A stretch of 58,614 nucleotides of DNA, from positions 1-58,614 of the forward strand of contig CADBBH010000013.1 of assembly GCA_902792905.1 (NCBI GenBank), given 5' to 3'. This DNA comes from Oscillospiraceae bacterium (lineage in GTDB: Bacteria; Bacillota; Clostridia; Oscillospirales; Acutalibacteraceae). Below are positions 8,801 through 17,244 of the stretch, piece by piece; position 1 is the first letter of the stretch; each line of letters starts with the position of its first letter. The position numbers and the translations under genes are program-made. Below the pieces are notes generated by a model. That model ran no database searches and had not been told where the DNA came from. It worked only from the letters and a program-made list of their open reading frames with translations.

Positions 8801-10013
8801 TGCTCCAAATAGCATAAAGTGTTATTGTTTCCCCCGAGTATTCGTCATACGGCTGATAGTTAACTTCTGTCGAATCTGCGGATACCGCCCATCCCTCGAA
8901 AATATATCCGCTGTAAGTTGGAATCGAACCGCTAAGTTTTACGGTTTCACCCTCGCAAAAGGTTTGAGTAGCCGGAGCATTTGAACCTCCATTTGCATCA
9001 TAATATATAAACTCAGTTCCTTCCCACACAGCATAGAGAGTCAAATTTGAACATCCGCTGTAGATATCACCCGGTTGGTATTTGGGCGTAGCATAAACAG
9101 TAGATAAATCCGATTTATATTCAGGTATTAATATGGATTTTCCACTGGCAAACGCAGCCTTTGGAGCCCAGCCGAGAAACGTATAGCCTTCCCTAACCGG
9201 AATCTGGGAGCTCAATCTGATTTCTGCATCTGCATATTTAACCTGAGAAGCCGGTGCGCCGGTGCCGCCGTTTGCGTCATATGACACTGTATAAGAATTC
9301 GGAGACCACTGCGCATAGAGAGTAGCGGCAGAGTTTGAAGAATAAATTCCTCCGGGAGCATATGATGTTCCGCTACCATCCACTTTTGTATTCCAATTCA
9401 AAAATGTATATCCTGTCCTATTAGGTTTTGTTGAACTAAGAGTTAAGTTAGTATTCTCAGTCTTAGTCTGAGAGTTGGGAGCACCGCTCCCGCCATTTGC
9501 ATTATATGAAACTTTATATTTAGAAGGAACCCAATCCCAATAACTTGTTGTTGCTGAAGTGGCAATTTCTTTTACATTTGTGTAAACATAACCATTGCAA
9601 TAGATGGTTCCACTCCAAATTATTTTGTCCTCTGTGTTGTTATAAACATTTGAAACCGGACCATTATAATTGCCCTCCAGCCAAACACCATTTTGATAAT
9701 ACTTTTTCCCGTAGCCCATATGATAACCGTTTGAAAAGCCACCGACATAATAAATTGCATTATAGGTATTTCCCAGCCAATGCAATTGATAAATATTGGC
9801 ATCATCATTTGCAAAATACAGAGTTCCTTGCCCATCAGGCAAATAACTGCTATTTACATAACCAGTATATGTTCCGTGGTTCCAACGATACGGATTATAT
9901 CCAACAGTTGCATTTGTGACATAAGTATTCGCGCTTGCAGTAATCGGAAATACCGATAACAACATTAACATTGCCAAAAGCAAGGATAGCACTTTACCTA
10001 TTGTTTTTTTCAT
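2850..10013 (-). CDS. Giant secreted InlB-repeat/vWA surface protein
   Basis: A 2387-aa exported protein. It has a signal peptide (MKKTIGKVLSLLLAMLMLLS..., cut near residue 28), a MORN-like N-terminal part (about 35-150, YYVGGFSNGYHMGYGKKYYQ), some 17 InlB B-type repeats (about 170-1480, GYTFLGW pattern), and a von Willebrand A domain with a MIDAS (VDQSGSM near 1549, LTDGEPT later). Two Cys-pair segments resembling the neighbouring Cys-repeat protein follow, then the shared C-terminal module ending in GFFAKLISFFSNFLFNLFKW. The ribosome site GGAGG precedes the ATG. It is last in a three-gene leftward unit. Role inferred: cell-surface adhesin or ligand binder. No LPXTG motif or SLH domain is seen. 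Confidence 0.9.
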   Translation of the reverse strand: MKKTIGKVLSLLLAMLMLLSVFPITASANTYVTNATVGYNPYRWNHGTYTGYVNSSYLPDGQGTLYFANDDANIYQLHWLGNTYNAIYYVGGFSNGYHMGYGKKYYQNGVWLEGNYNGPVSNVYNNTEDKIIWSGTIYCNGYVYTNVKEIATSATTSYWDWVPSKYKVSYNANGGSGAPNSQTKTENTNLTLSSTKPNRTGYTFLNWNTKVDGSGTSYAPGGIYSSNSAATLYAQWSPNSYTVSYDANGGTGAPASQVKYADAEIRLSSQIPVREGYTFLGWAPKAAFASGKSILIPEYKSDLSTVYATPKYQPGDIYSGCSNLTLYAVWEGTEFIYYDANGGSNAPATQTFCEGETVKLSGSIPTYSGYIFEGWAVSADSTEVNYQPYDEYSGETITLYAIWSKREEGTYIISYDANGGTGGPDYQIKYEGQSITLSSDIPTRYGYQFRYWQKKALFGNIASGEYLPGSTYSKDSDLSLIAYWRYVGIASYNVETYIMDTGGEYELVSDEQFETNGLDVVTAEYTIEDGFYLNEELSVLSGTADAYNPLILKVYIDRNKHRITYDDGTVRLTDEYFFDTEIGNYYIPQKEGYTFLGWSEDGENVADIVTTMPDRDIEYTALWSVNSYSITLKYGEVNDNAVYKTVTQDFGTPLDEITDPEFEGYTFLGWDGEIPTTMPAENLIINALWSVNEYRITYKLDGVEYFATPYDSAVDTIVYGSEVTVRPAAVKEGYAVSGWAFTPALVDGRMPASDVVANATSTKNSYNLTVTYEMSDGKDELAPEAYSQAVEYGKDYSVASPEVTGYTPDAAAVEGTMGADDIAVTVKYSPNAHTVTWNVDGEKTKDDLVYGDEIVKPENPEKEGYGFIGWSEDGETVVDVEETVPDRDVEYIAVFSINSYTITYNVDGEKYDEKTYEYNANVTKLDEPTRQGYIFSDWDNEEPEKMPAENLVLNGSFSAATNTKYDVETYTMNLSGEYDKTSKNSEGTTGETATAEYTVPEGFTLNADKSELEGIIAADGSLVLKVYIDRNMHNISFNDGTNTTTEELYYGDEIVKPEDPVKDGNEFLGWSEDGETVIDVAETVPDRDIEYIAVWSVKQYSIIFKYGEVKDNAVYKTITEDFGTEIEKVADPEFEGYTFLGWDSQIPATMPAKDMTISALWAINEYKVTYKLDGAEYFATPYESAVDTFTYGSEVTVRPVAVKEGYTVSDWEFTTALVDGRMPAGDVVANATSSANSYKLTFTYGDVNSGAVYKEIEAEYGSEINAPANPEFSGFIFREWDAEIPATMPAENRTINALWDNGVFTVTYKLDGEDYPNAESASDAFLYGEPVTVREKAVKEGYTVSDWAFTPALEDGKMPASNVAANATSTVNSYTVTWIVNGSSTVDSFNFGAEIIRPEDPSIAGKVFKGWSGEIPATMPARNLVFVASFDAITHTATFVVPDNDGSYTDETGTYAVVKDVVFEEGQTTIAEPAVPEKDGYVGEWEDYTIGTEDIIIKAIYTITDTDNTGDIETEKTADVNGDGAVTITLNAFSDAKSILIDGENEPLDIVLVVDQSGSMAYKMGKDENAAVGQRRRDYLVNTATSFVNSVKQNAEETGADHRISIVGFASSTKPKEWSGDYIDYENSEVLTTVNDRPVSYPNAESAYKKSLMSVTDNYSHILAAINNIDAEGATAADLGFDMAAKVLSENASDRKKVIIFLTDGEPTATNIFDEGVANKAITSSKYLKEQGVTVYSIAISDKANPTDTTSNFNKFLHATSSNYKYASSIWHLDEGSNNGYFLTVRDENALQKIFENIYVRSVAKTLNFGAVTLYDTVKREFTMTVPQEKSFRENMIAKYGITNSDITVDRRDDGTTYIEARNITPYAYYDSTNVQQGWKADVSFDVTPNENAINAGDYLTNTDEAGVIVGGCTVATFISPTVTIDGNKCIVEFITGNETYEIREMNIGDEIVAPVCDYAAWTIPEGTKVSSRVAKYYADLGEKDKTVIWHIGDETITQTYATGEMITPPEVNVADKVFTGWSPSTEAYMGYLDLEYTALFSEHTHNFKKVSSTGLCTESRKITYICSCGESYTETLPACEHKLETTVYETYSATITHIFCTECPYSEDNILTFKTANTGSYGRWGYGNSTVASFDLHNDVNGGEIHNLDENQYLYIRVPISSLTANCQNSLNQGKAINIIHYLANGGTEKCAYAVDGDYIIVKCTSFSYYVFTAEEIDESVTNETLDCLFDGHQFSYKYNNDATTEKDGTETEVCSHCGATGNTRTAEGTKLSSDSEYKLPANFREQSAAYKTIVTVNVTLNNVPSGAKVYIDGKEATINGNTYSADIGQVSSTKNIMIEVRQGTKALDSATLTVKVDAGFFAKLISFFSNFLFNLFKWKQITINY

Positions 10014-10039
10014 AGTTCAACCTCCATATTCTCTTTGTT

Positions 10040-11572
10040 TTAAGGCTTAACTTCCACTGTTGGTAATCTTCTGAACAGTGCCTTAAAGAAAGCTATTATC
10101 TTTGATAAAAGTCCCGATTTTACATTTATCTCGCAATTCTTGCTGAGTTCTGATCCGCAACCATCTTTCTGAACACTGCCGTTTGCATCAATGATTTTTA
10201 CAGTAAATGTTTTGCTTTCTTTCATTTCTCCAACACTTAAAGAAACTGACTTGTTATCGCCCTTTGCAAGCTGAATATTGCCATCATATATTGCAAGAAC
10301 GTATCCATCAGGAACATTATCAGCAGTTGCGATAACGGTTATTCTTGAACGATAGCTGACAGTTTGAGAAAAAGGCACTCTTAAAACAGTTTTTTCAAAC
10401 GAATCACTTGGATTATAGTGCCAGTTTGCGTTTAATATACCAGCTAGCATATCAAATTCTATTTTATTTCTGTCATTAACGGAGCCGTGATAATACACAT
10501 CTTCCAAATTGTTGCAAAGCACAAAACCCTTATACCCAATTCTTTCAATATTCTTACCTAATGTAACATATTTTAAGTTTTGGCAAGAAAAAAACGCTGC
10601 ATCATCAATTACTTTTACGCTATCAGGAATTTCTATTCCCTCAAGTTTGTTACATCCAGAAAATGCACCTGAGGCAACAATAGTTGTTCCGTCGTTTATT
10701 CTATATTCTCCGCTAATTGATTCTTTTGCTTTTATCAAATAGTTGCTTACATAAAACACATCTTTTTGCCAACAAGATTCATTTTCAAAACAACCTGTGC
10801 CGGCAAAGGCGTAATGCCCTATAGAATCAATACTATCAGGTAAATTAATATTATAAAGAGAGGAACAACCAGAGAAAGCGTAGTTTTCAATCACTCTTAA
10901 TGATTTAGGAAATTTAATACTGCTCAAACTAGCACATCCAAAAAACGAATAAGAAGAAATCTTTGATACTCCTTCAGGTATAACAACATCATTTAACTTT
11001 TGACAATTATCAAACGCACCTTCGCATATACTATTTACACTTTTGGGAATACCAATTCTTGTCAAATTGTAACAATCAAAGAAAGCGTTGGCGCAAATAA
11101 CTTTCGTTCCATCTAGTATTACATATTCACCGCTTATATCTTTTTTTACTTCAACAAGATAGTTACCAATGTATAAAGCGCCGTTTTTCCAATTTTGAGA
11201 ATTATTATAGTAACCGGTATTATAAAAAGCATCACTACCAATACTGGTTAAACTATTGGGCAAATTAATAATCGTAAGATTCTCACAGTTTTCGAATGCA
11301 GAAAAAGCGATTTCTGTAATTCCATCTTCAATAATCAGAGTTTTGATACTATTACTGCTTTCAAGCCACGGATACTCCTCGGGCCTTTCTTCCTTTCCAG
11401 TACCATACATTGGCCCGGAGCCGGAAATGGTAAGAGTTCCATTGCTGGATATATTCCACAACAAGTCGTCGTATTTATGCCATTTAATACTATCGGCAAA
11501 TGAAACAAAAGAATAATTGCTTAACAGTAGGCAAACGAATAAAACTACAAGTAATCTCTTTAGTTTAATCAT
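10040..11572 (-). CDS. Secreted BspA-like leucine-rich repeat protein
   Basis: About 510 aa. The ATG at 11572 is chosen over a TTG at 11581 because the GGAGGAG site sits almost on top of the TTG. A signal peptide (to about residue 27) is followed by some ten BspA/Treponema-type LRR units (IxxxAFxxCxxLxxIxIPxSV pattern, residues 55-390) and the shared C-terminal module (VSYRSRITVIATADNVPDGY... KSGLLSKIIAFFKALFRRLP). Its stop lies 26 bp before the giant vWA protein gene and its start 38 bp after the CAP protein gene, so the three form one unit. BspA-type LRR proteins bind host matrix or other cells; that role is inferred here. Confidence 0.88.
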   Translation of the reverse strand: MIKLKRLLVVLFVCLLLSNYSFVSFADSIKWHKYDDLLWNISSNGTLTISGSGPMYGTGKEERPEEYPWLESSNSIKTLIIEDGITEIAFSAFENCENLTIINLPNSLTSIGSDAFYNTGYYNNSQNWKNGALYIGNYLVEVKKDISGEYVILDGTKVICANAFFDCYNLTRIGIPKSVNSICEGAFDNCQKLNDVVIPEGVSKISSYSFFGCASLSSIKFPKSLRVIENYAFSGCSSLYNINLPDSIDSIGHYAFAGTGCFENESCWQKDVFYVSNYLIKAKESISGEYRINDGTTIVASGAFSGCNKLEGIEIPDSVKVIDDAAFFSCQNLKYVTLGKNIERIGYKGFVLCNNLEDVYYHGSVNDRNKIEFDMLAGILNANWHYNPSDSFEKTVLRVPFSQTVSYRSRITVIATADNVPDGYVLAIYDGNIQLAKGDNKSVSLSVGEMKESKTFTVKIIDANGSVQKDGCGSELSKNCEINVKSGLLSKIIAFFKALFRRLPTVEVKP

Positions 11573-11609
11573 TTTAGCCAATCTCCTCCTTCATAGGTAG
11601 ATTGATAAA

Positions 11610-13532
11610 TCAAGGCTTTATTTCCACAGACGGGAGTTTCTTGAACAGAGCCTTGAAAAAAGCAACAAGTTTGTTGAAAAATCCGGATTTAACAATCACA
11701 GCACAGGGTTTACACAGTTCCGCACCGTTACCGTCTTTTTGAACATTTCCGTTTGAATCAATAACCTTTATTGTGAACGTTCTGCTTTCACGCATCTCTC
11801 CGGCATTATATAAAACTGACTTGTTATCGCCTTTTGCAAGTTGAGCGTTACCATCGCAAATAATAAGTGAATAGCCTTCGGGAACATTTTCTGCCGTAGC
11901 TGTGACTGTAATTCTTGAGCGGTAACTCACGGTTGAACCTGATCTGACATTCAGTGTTGCAGCCAATGTAGGATTCTCTATAGGTTCATCAGTATCGGGA
12001 GAATCACACCTCCACACAGCATATAGAGATTTATTTGAAGTAAGATTAAAGCTGCTTCCGGCGCTGTATTGCGCGGATGTTGAGTTTGAATATGTTGACC
12101 ACCCAAGAAAAGTATAGCCGCTTCTTGTGGGCTTGATGCTTGATAGTGTAATATATCCATTACCCGTTTGTGCTGAGGGCGCACCGCTTCCGCCGTTGGC
12201 ATTATATGTTAAACTATATGTGACCGGCACTGAACCGCTCGAGACCGAAACCGCTATAGACACCTTACCGGCGACGCATTCACCAGTCAACACAGCATTT
12301 CCGGTTCCTACGGCTTTAACGTTTCCTGAAGAAACGGTTGCAACCAATGTATTGTTGCTGGACCATGTGCAATTTTGCAATGACGAGAAAGTGTTGTGGG
12401 GAGTAACAGATATTATTAATTGCTGTGAGACAGTTGGTAAAGCAGATGTTTCTCCTTTTTCAAGCGAAAGACTGCTGTAAGATGTTGATAGCGTTCTCGA
12501 TGAAATCATTTTATCAAGGACGGTAACCGAAACCGTTTTAGCACTGTCGTTAGCCGTTGTAACGGTAGTGCTTACTGTGGGTCTTCTGAATTCCTGAACC
12601 CAGTATTTTCTACCATTATACTCAGCGCAACCGATTCCGACAGCCGTATATCCCGAAGAAAGCATATTTCTTCTGTGGCCCTGACCATCATACATCTCAG
12701 TTGCTTCTTCCCACGCAGTCTGCACCTGAGAAGCCGAAGTTTGACCATAGGCAATGTTTTCACCTGCGTATGATGAGGAATAAGCTGTAAAACAACTCTC
12801 GCCGTTGGGGCGCGTATGAGCATAATATACAGCTAATTCTGCCGCTCTCTGCATCGCCGCTTTTTCAAGATTATAATCATATACCAGCGCACTTAGCCCG
12901 CTGCAAGTGATTTTTTTACTATTATCGGCATTCCAATACCAGGCATCGCTCCCCGTTCTCAGGGAATTTATACGACTCAGTATAGAGCGGGCTTCTGTTT
13001 GATGATAAGTCACGGAAAATGTTAATGAGCTTGAATCCAATACGCTTGAATCAATAATATTACCAGTAAAAGAAGTGTATTTTTTATTTATTGCTTTTAC
13101 CATTTCGGTCATACTTGATGAATAATCGGTTGCTTTGTAGATTTCAACTGTTTTATTATCAATAAATAAAACATAAGGAAGAATTCCACCGCTTAAATAC
13201 TCATATAACCAGCCTGGAAGATAATAATTATCGTCTCTGTCACAATTAAGACCAAATACTTTTGTGCCGCAATCCATCCAGAGTTCAAGGCTGTAATTAC
13301 CAACAAAATATGAGTTATAACAAGTATCCGGTCTGTAATAATATACAATAAACTTGTCACCACTATTATACTTCGTGTTCACTTCCGAAACACTTGAATC
13401 TATCCAATTATCATTTTCCTGAAAGTTACTGTCAAATTGTGCGTCAGAAGCATATGATTTAAATGCAAACAAATTGCCTGCTACCAGAAAAATAGTTAAA
13501 GCCATTACAATAGCTCTTTTTATAAATTTCAT
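11610..13532 (-). CDS. Secreted CAP/SCP-domain protein with thioredoxin-like N-terminus
   Basis: 640 aa with a signal peptide (about 1-29). Residues 45-155 resemble a thioredoxin fold (DKFIVYYYRPDTCYNSYF, then LPYVLFIDNKTVEIYKATD), but the usual CxxC is absent. Residues 185-325 are a CAP/SCP-PR1 domain (AAELAVYYAHTRPNG, AGENIAYG, GQGHRRNMLSSGY). Then come a BIG2-like Ig domain (about 375-435), one InlB B-repeat (about 440-515) and the shared C-terminal module (KSGFFNKLVAFFKALFKKLP). The gene has an AGGAG site before its ATG and its own possible promoter upstream. The C-terminal DNA is closely similar to that of the next gene, which suggests module duplication. Confidence 0.88.
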   Translation of the reverse strand: MKFIKRAIVMALTIFLVAGNLFAFKSYASDAQFDSNFQENDNWIDSSVSEVNTKYNSGDKFIVYYYRPDTCYNSYFVGNYSLELWMDCGTKVFGLNCDRDDNYYLPGWLYEYLSGGILPYVLFIDNKTVEIYKATDYSSSMTEMVKAINKKYTSFTGNIIDSSVLDSSSLTFSVTYHQTEARSILSRINSLRTGSDAWYWNADNSKKITCSGLSALVYDYNLEKAAMQRAAELAVYYAHTRPNGESCFTAYSSSYAGENIAYGQTSASQVQTAWEEATEMYDGQGHRRNMLSSGYTAVGIGCAEYNGRKYWVQEFRRPTVSTTVTTANDSAKTVSVTVLDKMISSRTLSTSYSSLSLEKGETSALPTVSQQLIISVTPHNTFSSLQNCTWSSNNTLVATVSSGNVKAVGTGNAVLTGECVAGKVSIAVSVSSGSVPVTYSLTYNANGGSGAPSAQTGNGYITLSSIKPTRSGYTFLGWSTYSNSTSAQYSAGSSFNLTSNKSLYAVWRCDSPDTDEPIENPTLAATLNVRSGSTVSYRSRITVTATAENVPEGYSLIICDGNAQLAKGDNKSVLYNAGEMRESRTFTIKVIDSNGNVQKDGNGAELCKPCAVIVKSGFFNKLVAFFKALFKKLPSVEIKP

Positions 13533-13561
13533 TGTGTTTCTCCTAAAAAGCCATTCTTCAT

Positions 13562-13590
13562 CGTATAATACTATACATTTATAGTATCAA
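13562..13590 (-). promoter_or_regulatory. Possible promoter with internal palindrome before the CAP gene
   Basis: On the minus strand TTGATA (13585-13590), 17-bp spacer, TATACG (13562-13567). The palindrome ATACTATA-N4-TATAGTAT (13568-13587) fills the spacer and would suit an operator. The -10 box is weak. Confidence 0.35.
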
Positions 13591-13599
13591 AGCAAACCC

Positions 13600-13626
13600 G
13601 AGAGCAGATGCTGAGCATCTGCTCTC
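13600..13626 (-). terminator. Hairpin after the Cys-repeat protein gene
   Basis: A perfect 12-bp stem with a 3-nt loop (GAGAGCAGATGC-TGA-complement), located 34 bp beyond the stop of the Cys-repeat gene on the leftward strand. The tail GGGTTTGCTTTG is only modestly T-rich, so read-through into the CAP gene is possible. Confidence 0.55.
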
Positions 13627-13659
13627 ATAGATTTAATATATGCAATAAATATATTTTCT

Positions 13660-16600
13660 TTACGGTTCTAAAACAACCTCTTTTGATCCTCTTCCAAACA
13701 GGATTCTGAAGAAATAAATCAATCTGCTTATAAATCCGGTATTCACCTTTATTTCCTTGGAAGCAGTTATACTATCACCGTTTTTATCTTTGGCAAGATT
13801 GCCGCTCTCATCAACGACCATATAATTTAATCTGACAGTTCCGCTTCTGAGGATACCGATACTTACGGAAGAACCATCTGTATAAACAGACCCGTTGTTT
13901 TCTGCTCTAAGTCTGTAACCTTCCGGCAATCCTTCACATGTTGCTTTAACCGTTACATTTGACGCATAAGGAACCGTATCATCTTTACAGACATTTATAT
14001 TTATATCTTTCACGATACACGAGCATTCTTTACATACGCCTTTTCCGTTATCCGTATGAGCATTCTTGTCTTTCGGTGTTGTTTTTGATTCGCGGCTTAT
14101 TTCTTTGTTGCATTCGTTGCAATAGATGACGGAATCATAAGAGCCTGCTTTAGAGCAAGTAGCAGGAATTATATTTTCTTTTACAGCGGCTTTTGGGGTA
14201 TGTGCTTTCGTATCTGTCGGAATTACCTTTGTCTGTTCTTTGAGTTCCTTGTTATCAAACGCCGCAGTAAATACTTTCTCGCCTTTTTCAGTGCAAGTAG
14301 CATCTTTCGTTATTTTGGCAGAAACCTTGCCGCTGATTTCGTCAGTTTGCGAGCAATTATCATTCTTGCATTTTACGGCAGCGGTGCAGACAGTATTGTC
14401 CCCATTCCATTTATATTCGGCATTTACATAATCCCAATCGTGACCTTTTGCCTGAATGGGCTGCTCGCTTTCAGGTTTAACCTCACTGCATCTGGAACAT
14501 ATAATCCTGTCGTATCCTGCTTCGGTGCAGGTTGCATCTTTATGGTCAGACTTTGTAAAGTCATGACCGAGCGCATTTGTTTCAACAGACTCAGTTTGGG
14601 CTTTAAGCTGCTCGTTTTCAAATGCAGCGGTATATTCGGTTGTTCCTGTTTCGGTGCAGGTTGCCGCCTTTGTGACTTCGGAAGTGACAGTGCCGTTGAT
14701 TTTGTCTTCTTGCGTGCAGTTTTCATTATTGCACTTCACAGCAGCGACACAAGCGGAATAATCGTCATTCCATTTGTATTCGGCATTTTCATAATCCCAG
14801 CTATGGCCGGTTGCCGGGATGGGGATTTCTTTTTCATCGCCTTTTTGGGCCAGCTCTTCCTCGTCAAATGTTGCGGTTATCTTCTTCTTGCCGTCAACCG
14901 TGCAAGTAGGATCGGAAACGATAACTTCTTTTATTTTTGCAATTACGGTTTCAGTGTGATTGCTTTCTCTCTTGCATGTCAGGGTAGCGGTATATGCGCT
15001 GTTATTTTCATTCCATGCGCAGGCAGCATTTTCATAGTCCCAATCATGACCGAGCGCGGGAGTGATTTCGCCCTTCTCTGTTTTCTCACATCTGGTGCAC
15101 TTATACTCTTTATATCCCTCTTTTTCACAAGTCGGTTTATAAGTTGTTTCTTCCCAGTCGTGTCCGAGCTTGCTTATGGTTCTTGTATCAAGAATAGTTT
15201 TGCAGTCCGGGCAGTAGTATTCTTCTTCGCCGTTTTCGGTGCAGGTCGCTTCCTTCTTTACTCTCCAATCGGCATTTGCATGATTGATTTTAGGAAGTGT
15301 CTTAACATTGAATTCCTCTTTGCAGCGATTGCAATAATCATATTCTCTGCCGTCTTCAGTGCAGGTAGCGGGATCAGTTTCGTGTTTTAAGTCGTGCCCT
15401 AAAGCTGCAGTAGTTTCAATATGAACGGATTCATAACCGCAACCCTCAACCTTACAGCGCTGATAAGTGTAGCCTTTCTCTGTGCAGGTTGCACTCCGAT
15501 TCACAGTCTCGAGATCGTGCTCCGATCTTGCAGGAACCTCTATTTCTCTGGTAGCGCCGCATACCGTGCATTTTTTGACGGCTGTGCCTCCACCCTCAAT
15601 ACAGGATCTAGCTTTTTCGAGTTCATAATTATGGCCAGTTGATGCTTTGGGCGTATTCGAAAGCACTTTTCCGCAATCATTACAAACTACTTTTTCATAT
15701 CCGTCTTCGGTGCAGGTTGCTTCTTTAATCTCTGTTTTTTTATGTATATGATTATCGGGATTAATTTGTAAAATCTGTGTTATCTGGTTACCGTCTGCAT
15801 CAACAATCGGCTCCCGGCATTTTTTGCAAATGAGTATTTTGCTTCCTGTTTCAGAGCAGGTAGCCTTGGGATCTGTTTTATATTCGGTTTCATAATATCC
15901 TAAAGTATGAACCGGAATTGCTTCAGACCACTCGATGAATTCGCAGCCCTCTCTGGTGCACTTGTTGTATTTTTCTCCCGCTTTTTCACAGGTCGGAGGA
16001 TTAACACCCTCCTTCATATCGTGTCCGAGTGCAGGAATAGTATTGATTATTTCCTTCTTTGCGCAATATGCGCATTCCTGATAAATCTCACCGCTTTCAG
16101 TGCAGGTAGCTTCGCGGGTCTTTTCTTCGCCGAAGTTATGCTCCGTTGCAGTCACAGTTCTAAGGAGCTTCTCACAATAGGAACACATAACTGTATATTC
16201 CGCGCCCTCTTCGCCGCACTCTTTTTCGGAAGGTATAATTATTTCATACGCCTTGTGAATATCAGGATCGGCCTGCGGCTCGGGGTCGCTGACCCGACCG
16301 CATTTTTTACAGGTTTTAGCCCAATCGCGGGTTTCCTCGGTATGATTCTCGTGTCCTTTGCCCTCGAGCGGCTGAAGTTCACCCCAATCATGAGCTTCGT
16401 CAAGAATCTTTCCCTGCTTGCTCAAAACGCCGCAATTTTTACAATAGCAATCGCCTTCATAGCCGCCATCGCAGTCAGCCTTTTTTGCGTTTTTCGGTGA
16501 GCCGTCTTCGTGCATATGGCCGGAATAAACTCTGATAGTAATTCCGGTATTCATTCCGTCCCAAGCATCTTTTGTGCCGCCGAAATAAATAGCAGTCACG

Positions 16601-17037
16601 CCGATAACAATACCGTTTTCATTAAGATTAAAAGCATTCTTGCTGATTGACTCAACCGATGCCGGGATATAAATCTTGGAAATACCGATTCCCTTGAATG
16701 CGCCATCGGGGATAGCTGTAACACCATCCATGACAGAAACCTGCTTGATTTCGTCAAGATACTCATTCCAGGGCATTTTGCCGTCTTCTGCGACAGCAAA
16801 GTCGTCGGTGATGACAAGCTCTCCGTCAATATAGAGCGCCCAGCCTTCGCCGCAGACGGGGTTTCCGTCTTCATCCTTCATAATGTTCTCGTCAATTTTC
16901 TGCTCAGGAGAAAACGATTCGGCAGCATAAGTATCAACCAACGCGAGCAGGCTGCCTAAGCCCAGCCCGCCGGTAATGCCGACCATCATGATGAGAGTCA
17001 TCACGACGGCAATGAATTTTTTACATGTCTTTTTCAT
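13660..17037 (-). CDS. Secreted LRR protein with long array of cysteine-pair repeats
   Basis: About 1125 aa. The start at 17037 is chosen because AAAAGGAG lies just upstream and the signal peptide (MKKTCKKFIAVVMTLIMMVG) begins there. A short BspA-like LRR part (residues 60-150) is followed by about 14 repeats of roughly 40 residues with the pattern ATCTExGxxxxxCxxCG...ALGHDW, and three longer 80-residue variants (about 650-1000). Each repeat has two or more Cys, many as CxxC, suggesting metal knuckles or disulfides. It ends with the shared module (NTGFISRLIYFFRILFGRG). It lies between two terminator-like hairpins, so it is probably its own transcript. The exact function is unknown. Confidence 0.85.
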   Translation of the reverse strand: MKKTCKKFIAVVMTLIMMVGITGGLGLGSLLALVDTYAAESFSPEQKIDENIMKDEDGNPVCGEGWALYIDGELVITDDFAVAEDGKMPWNEYLDEIKQVSVMDGVTAIPDGAFKGIGISKIYIPASVESISKNAFNLNENGIVIGVTAIYFGGTKDAWDGMNTGITIRVYSGHMHEDGSPKNAKKADCDGGYEGDCYCKNCGVLSKQGKILDEAHDWGELQPLEGKGHENHTEETRDWAKTCKKCGRVSDPEPQADPDIHKAYEIIIPSEKECGEEGAEYTVMCSYCEKLLRTVTATEHNFGEEKTREATCTESGEIYQECAYCAKKEIINTIPALGHDMKEGVNPPTCEKAGEKYNKCTREGCEFIEWSEAIPVHTLGYYETEYKTDPKATCSETGSKILICKKCREPIVDADGNQITQILQINPDNHIHKKTEIKEATCTEDGYEKVVCNDCGKVLSNTPKASTGHNYELEKARSCIEGGGTAVKKCTVCGATREIEVPARSEHDLETVNRSATCTEKGYTYQRCKVEGCGYESVHIETTAALGHDLKHETDPATCTEDGREYDYCNRCKEEFNVKTLPKINHANADWRVKKEATCTENGEEEYYCPDCKTILDTRTISKLGHDWEETTYKPTCEKEGYKEYKCTRCEKTEKGEITPALGHDWDYENAACAWNENNSAYTATLTCKRESNHTETVIAKIKEVIVSDPTCTVDGKKKITATFDEEELAQKGDEKEIPIPATGHSWDYENAEYKWNDDYSACVAAVKCNNENCTQEDKINGTVTSEVTKAATCTETGTTEYTAAFENEQLKAQTESVETNALGHDFTKSDHKDATCTEAGYDRIICSRCSEVKPESEQPIQAKGHDWDYVNAEYKWNGDNTVCTAAVKCKNDNCSQTDEISGKVSAKITKDATCTEKGEKVFTAAFDNKELKEQTKVIPTDTKAHTPKAAVKENIIPATCSKAGSYDSVIYCNECNKEISRESKTTPKDKNAHTDNGKGVCKECSCIVKDININVCKDDTVPYASNVTVKATCEGLPEGYRLRAENNGSVYTDGSSVSIGILRSGTVRLNYMVVDESGNLAKDKNGDSITASKEIKVNTGFISRLIYFFRILFGRGSKEVVLEP

Positions 17038-17188
17038 AAAATAACTCCTTTTCCGGGAGGCGCACTCCACATCGACGCTTCCGAATAATAATATCCCATA
17101 AGAATTGGATACATATAATATGATATATATAATTCTCGTTTTATTCATATTTTTAAAAAAATAAATAAAAGAATCAAATTAAGAAAAA

Positions 17189-17219
17189 CGGCAGCCATGA
17201 CGATGAATCACGGCTGCCG
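17189..17219 (-). terminator. Intrinsic terminator of the sigma/LRR-FIVAR unit
   Basis: Stem CGGCAGCC...GGCTGCCG (extended by TGA/TCA across one mismatch). On the minus strand it is followed by TTTTTCTTAATTT. It lies 26 bp past the stop of the LRR-FIVAR gene. Confidence 0.8.
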
Positions 17220-17244
17220 AAATAAGGCTTATTTGAAAATATAA

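Noticed and set aside
5800-9500. Possible CRISPR-like or satellite DNA because similar segments recur
   Set aside because: The recurrences are diverged InlB protein repeats within one long gene, with no constant short repeat and unique spacers.
14200-15390. A 396-codon open frame on the plus strand opposite the Cys-repeat protein gene
   Set aside because: It mirrors a repetitive, Cys/Glu/Lys-rich gene on the other strand, has no ribosome site, and its hydrophobic, repetitive product is what the reverse complement of such repeats gives.
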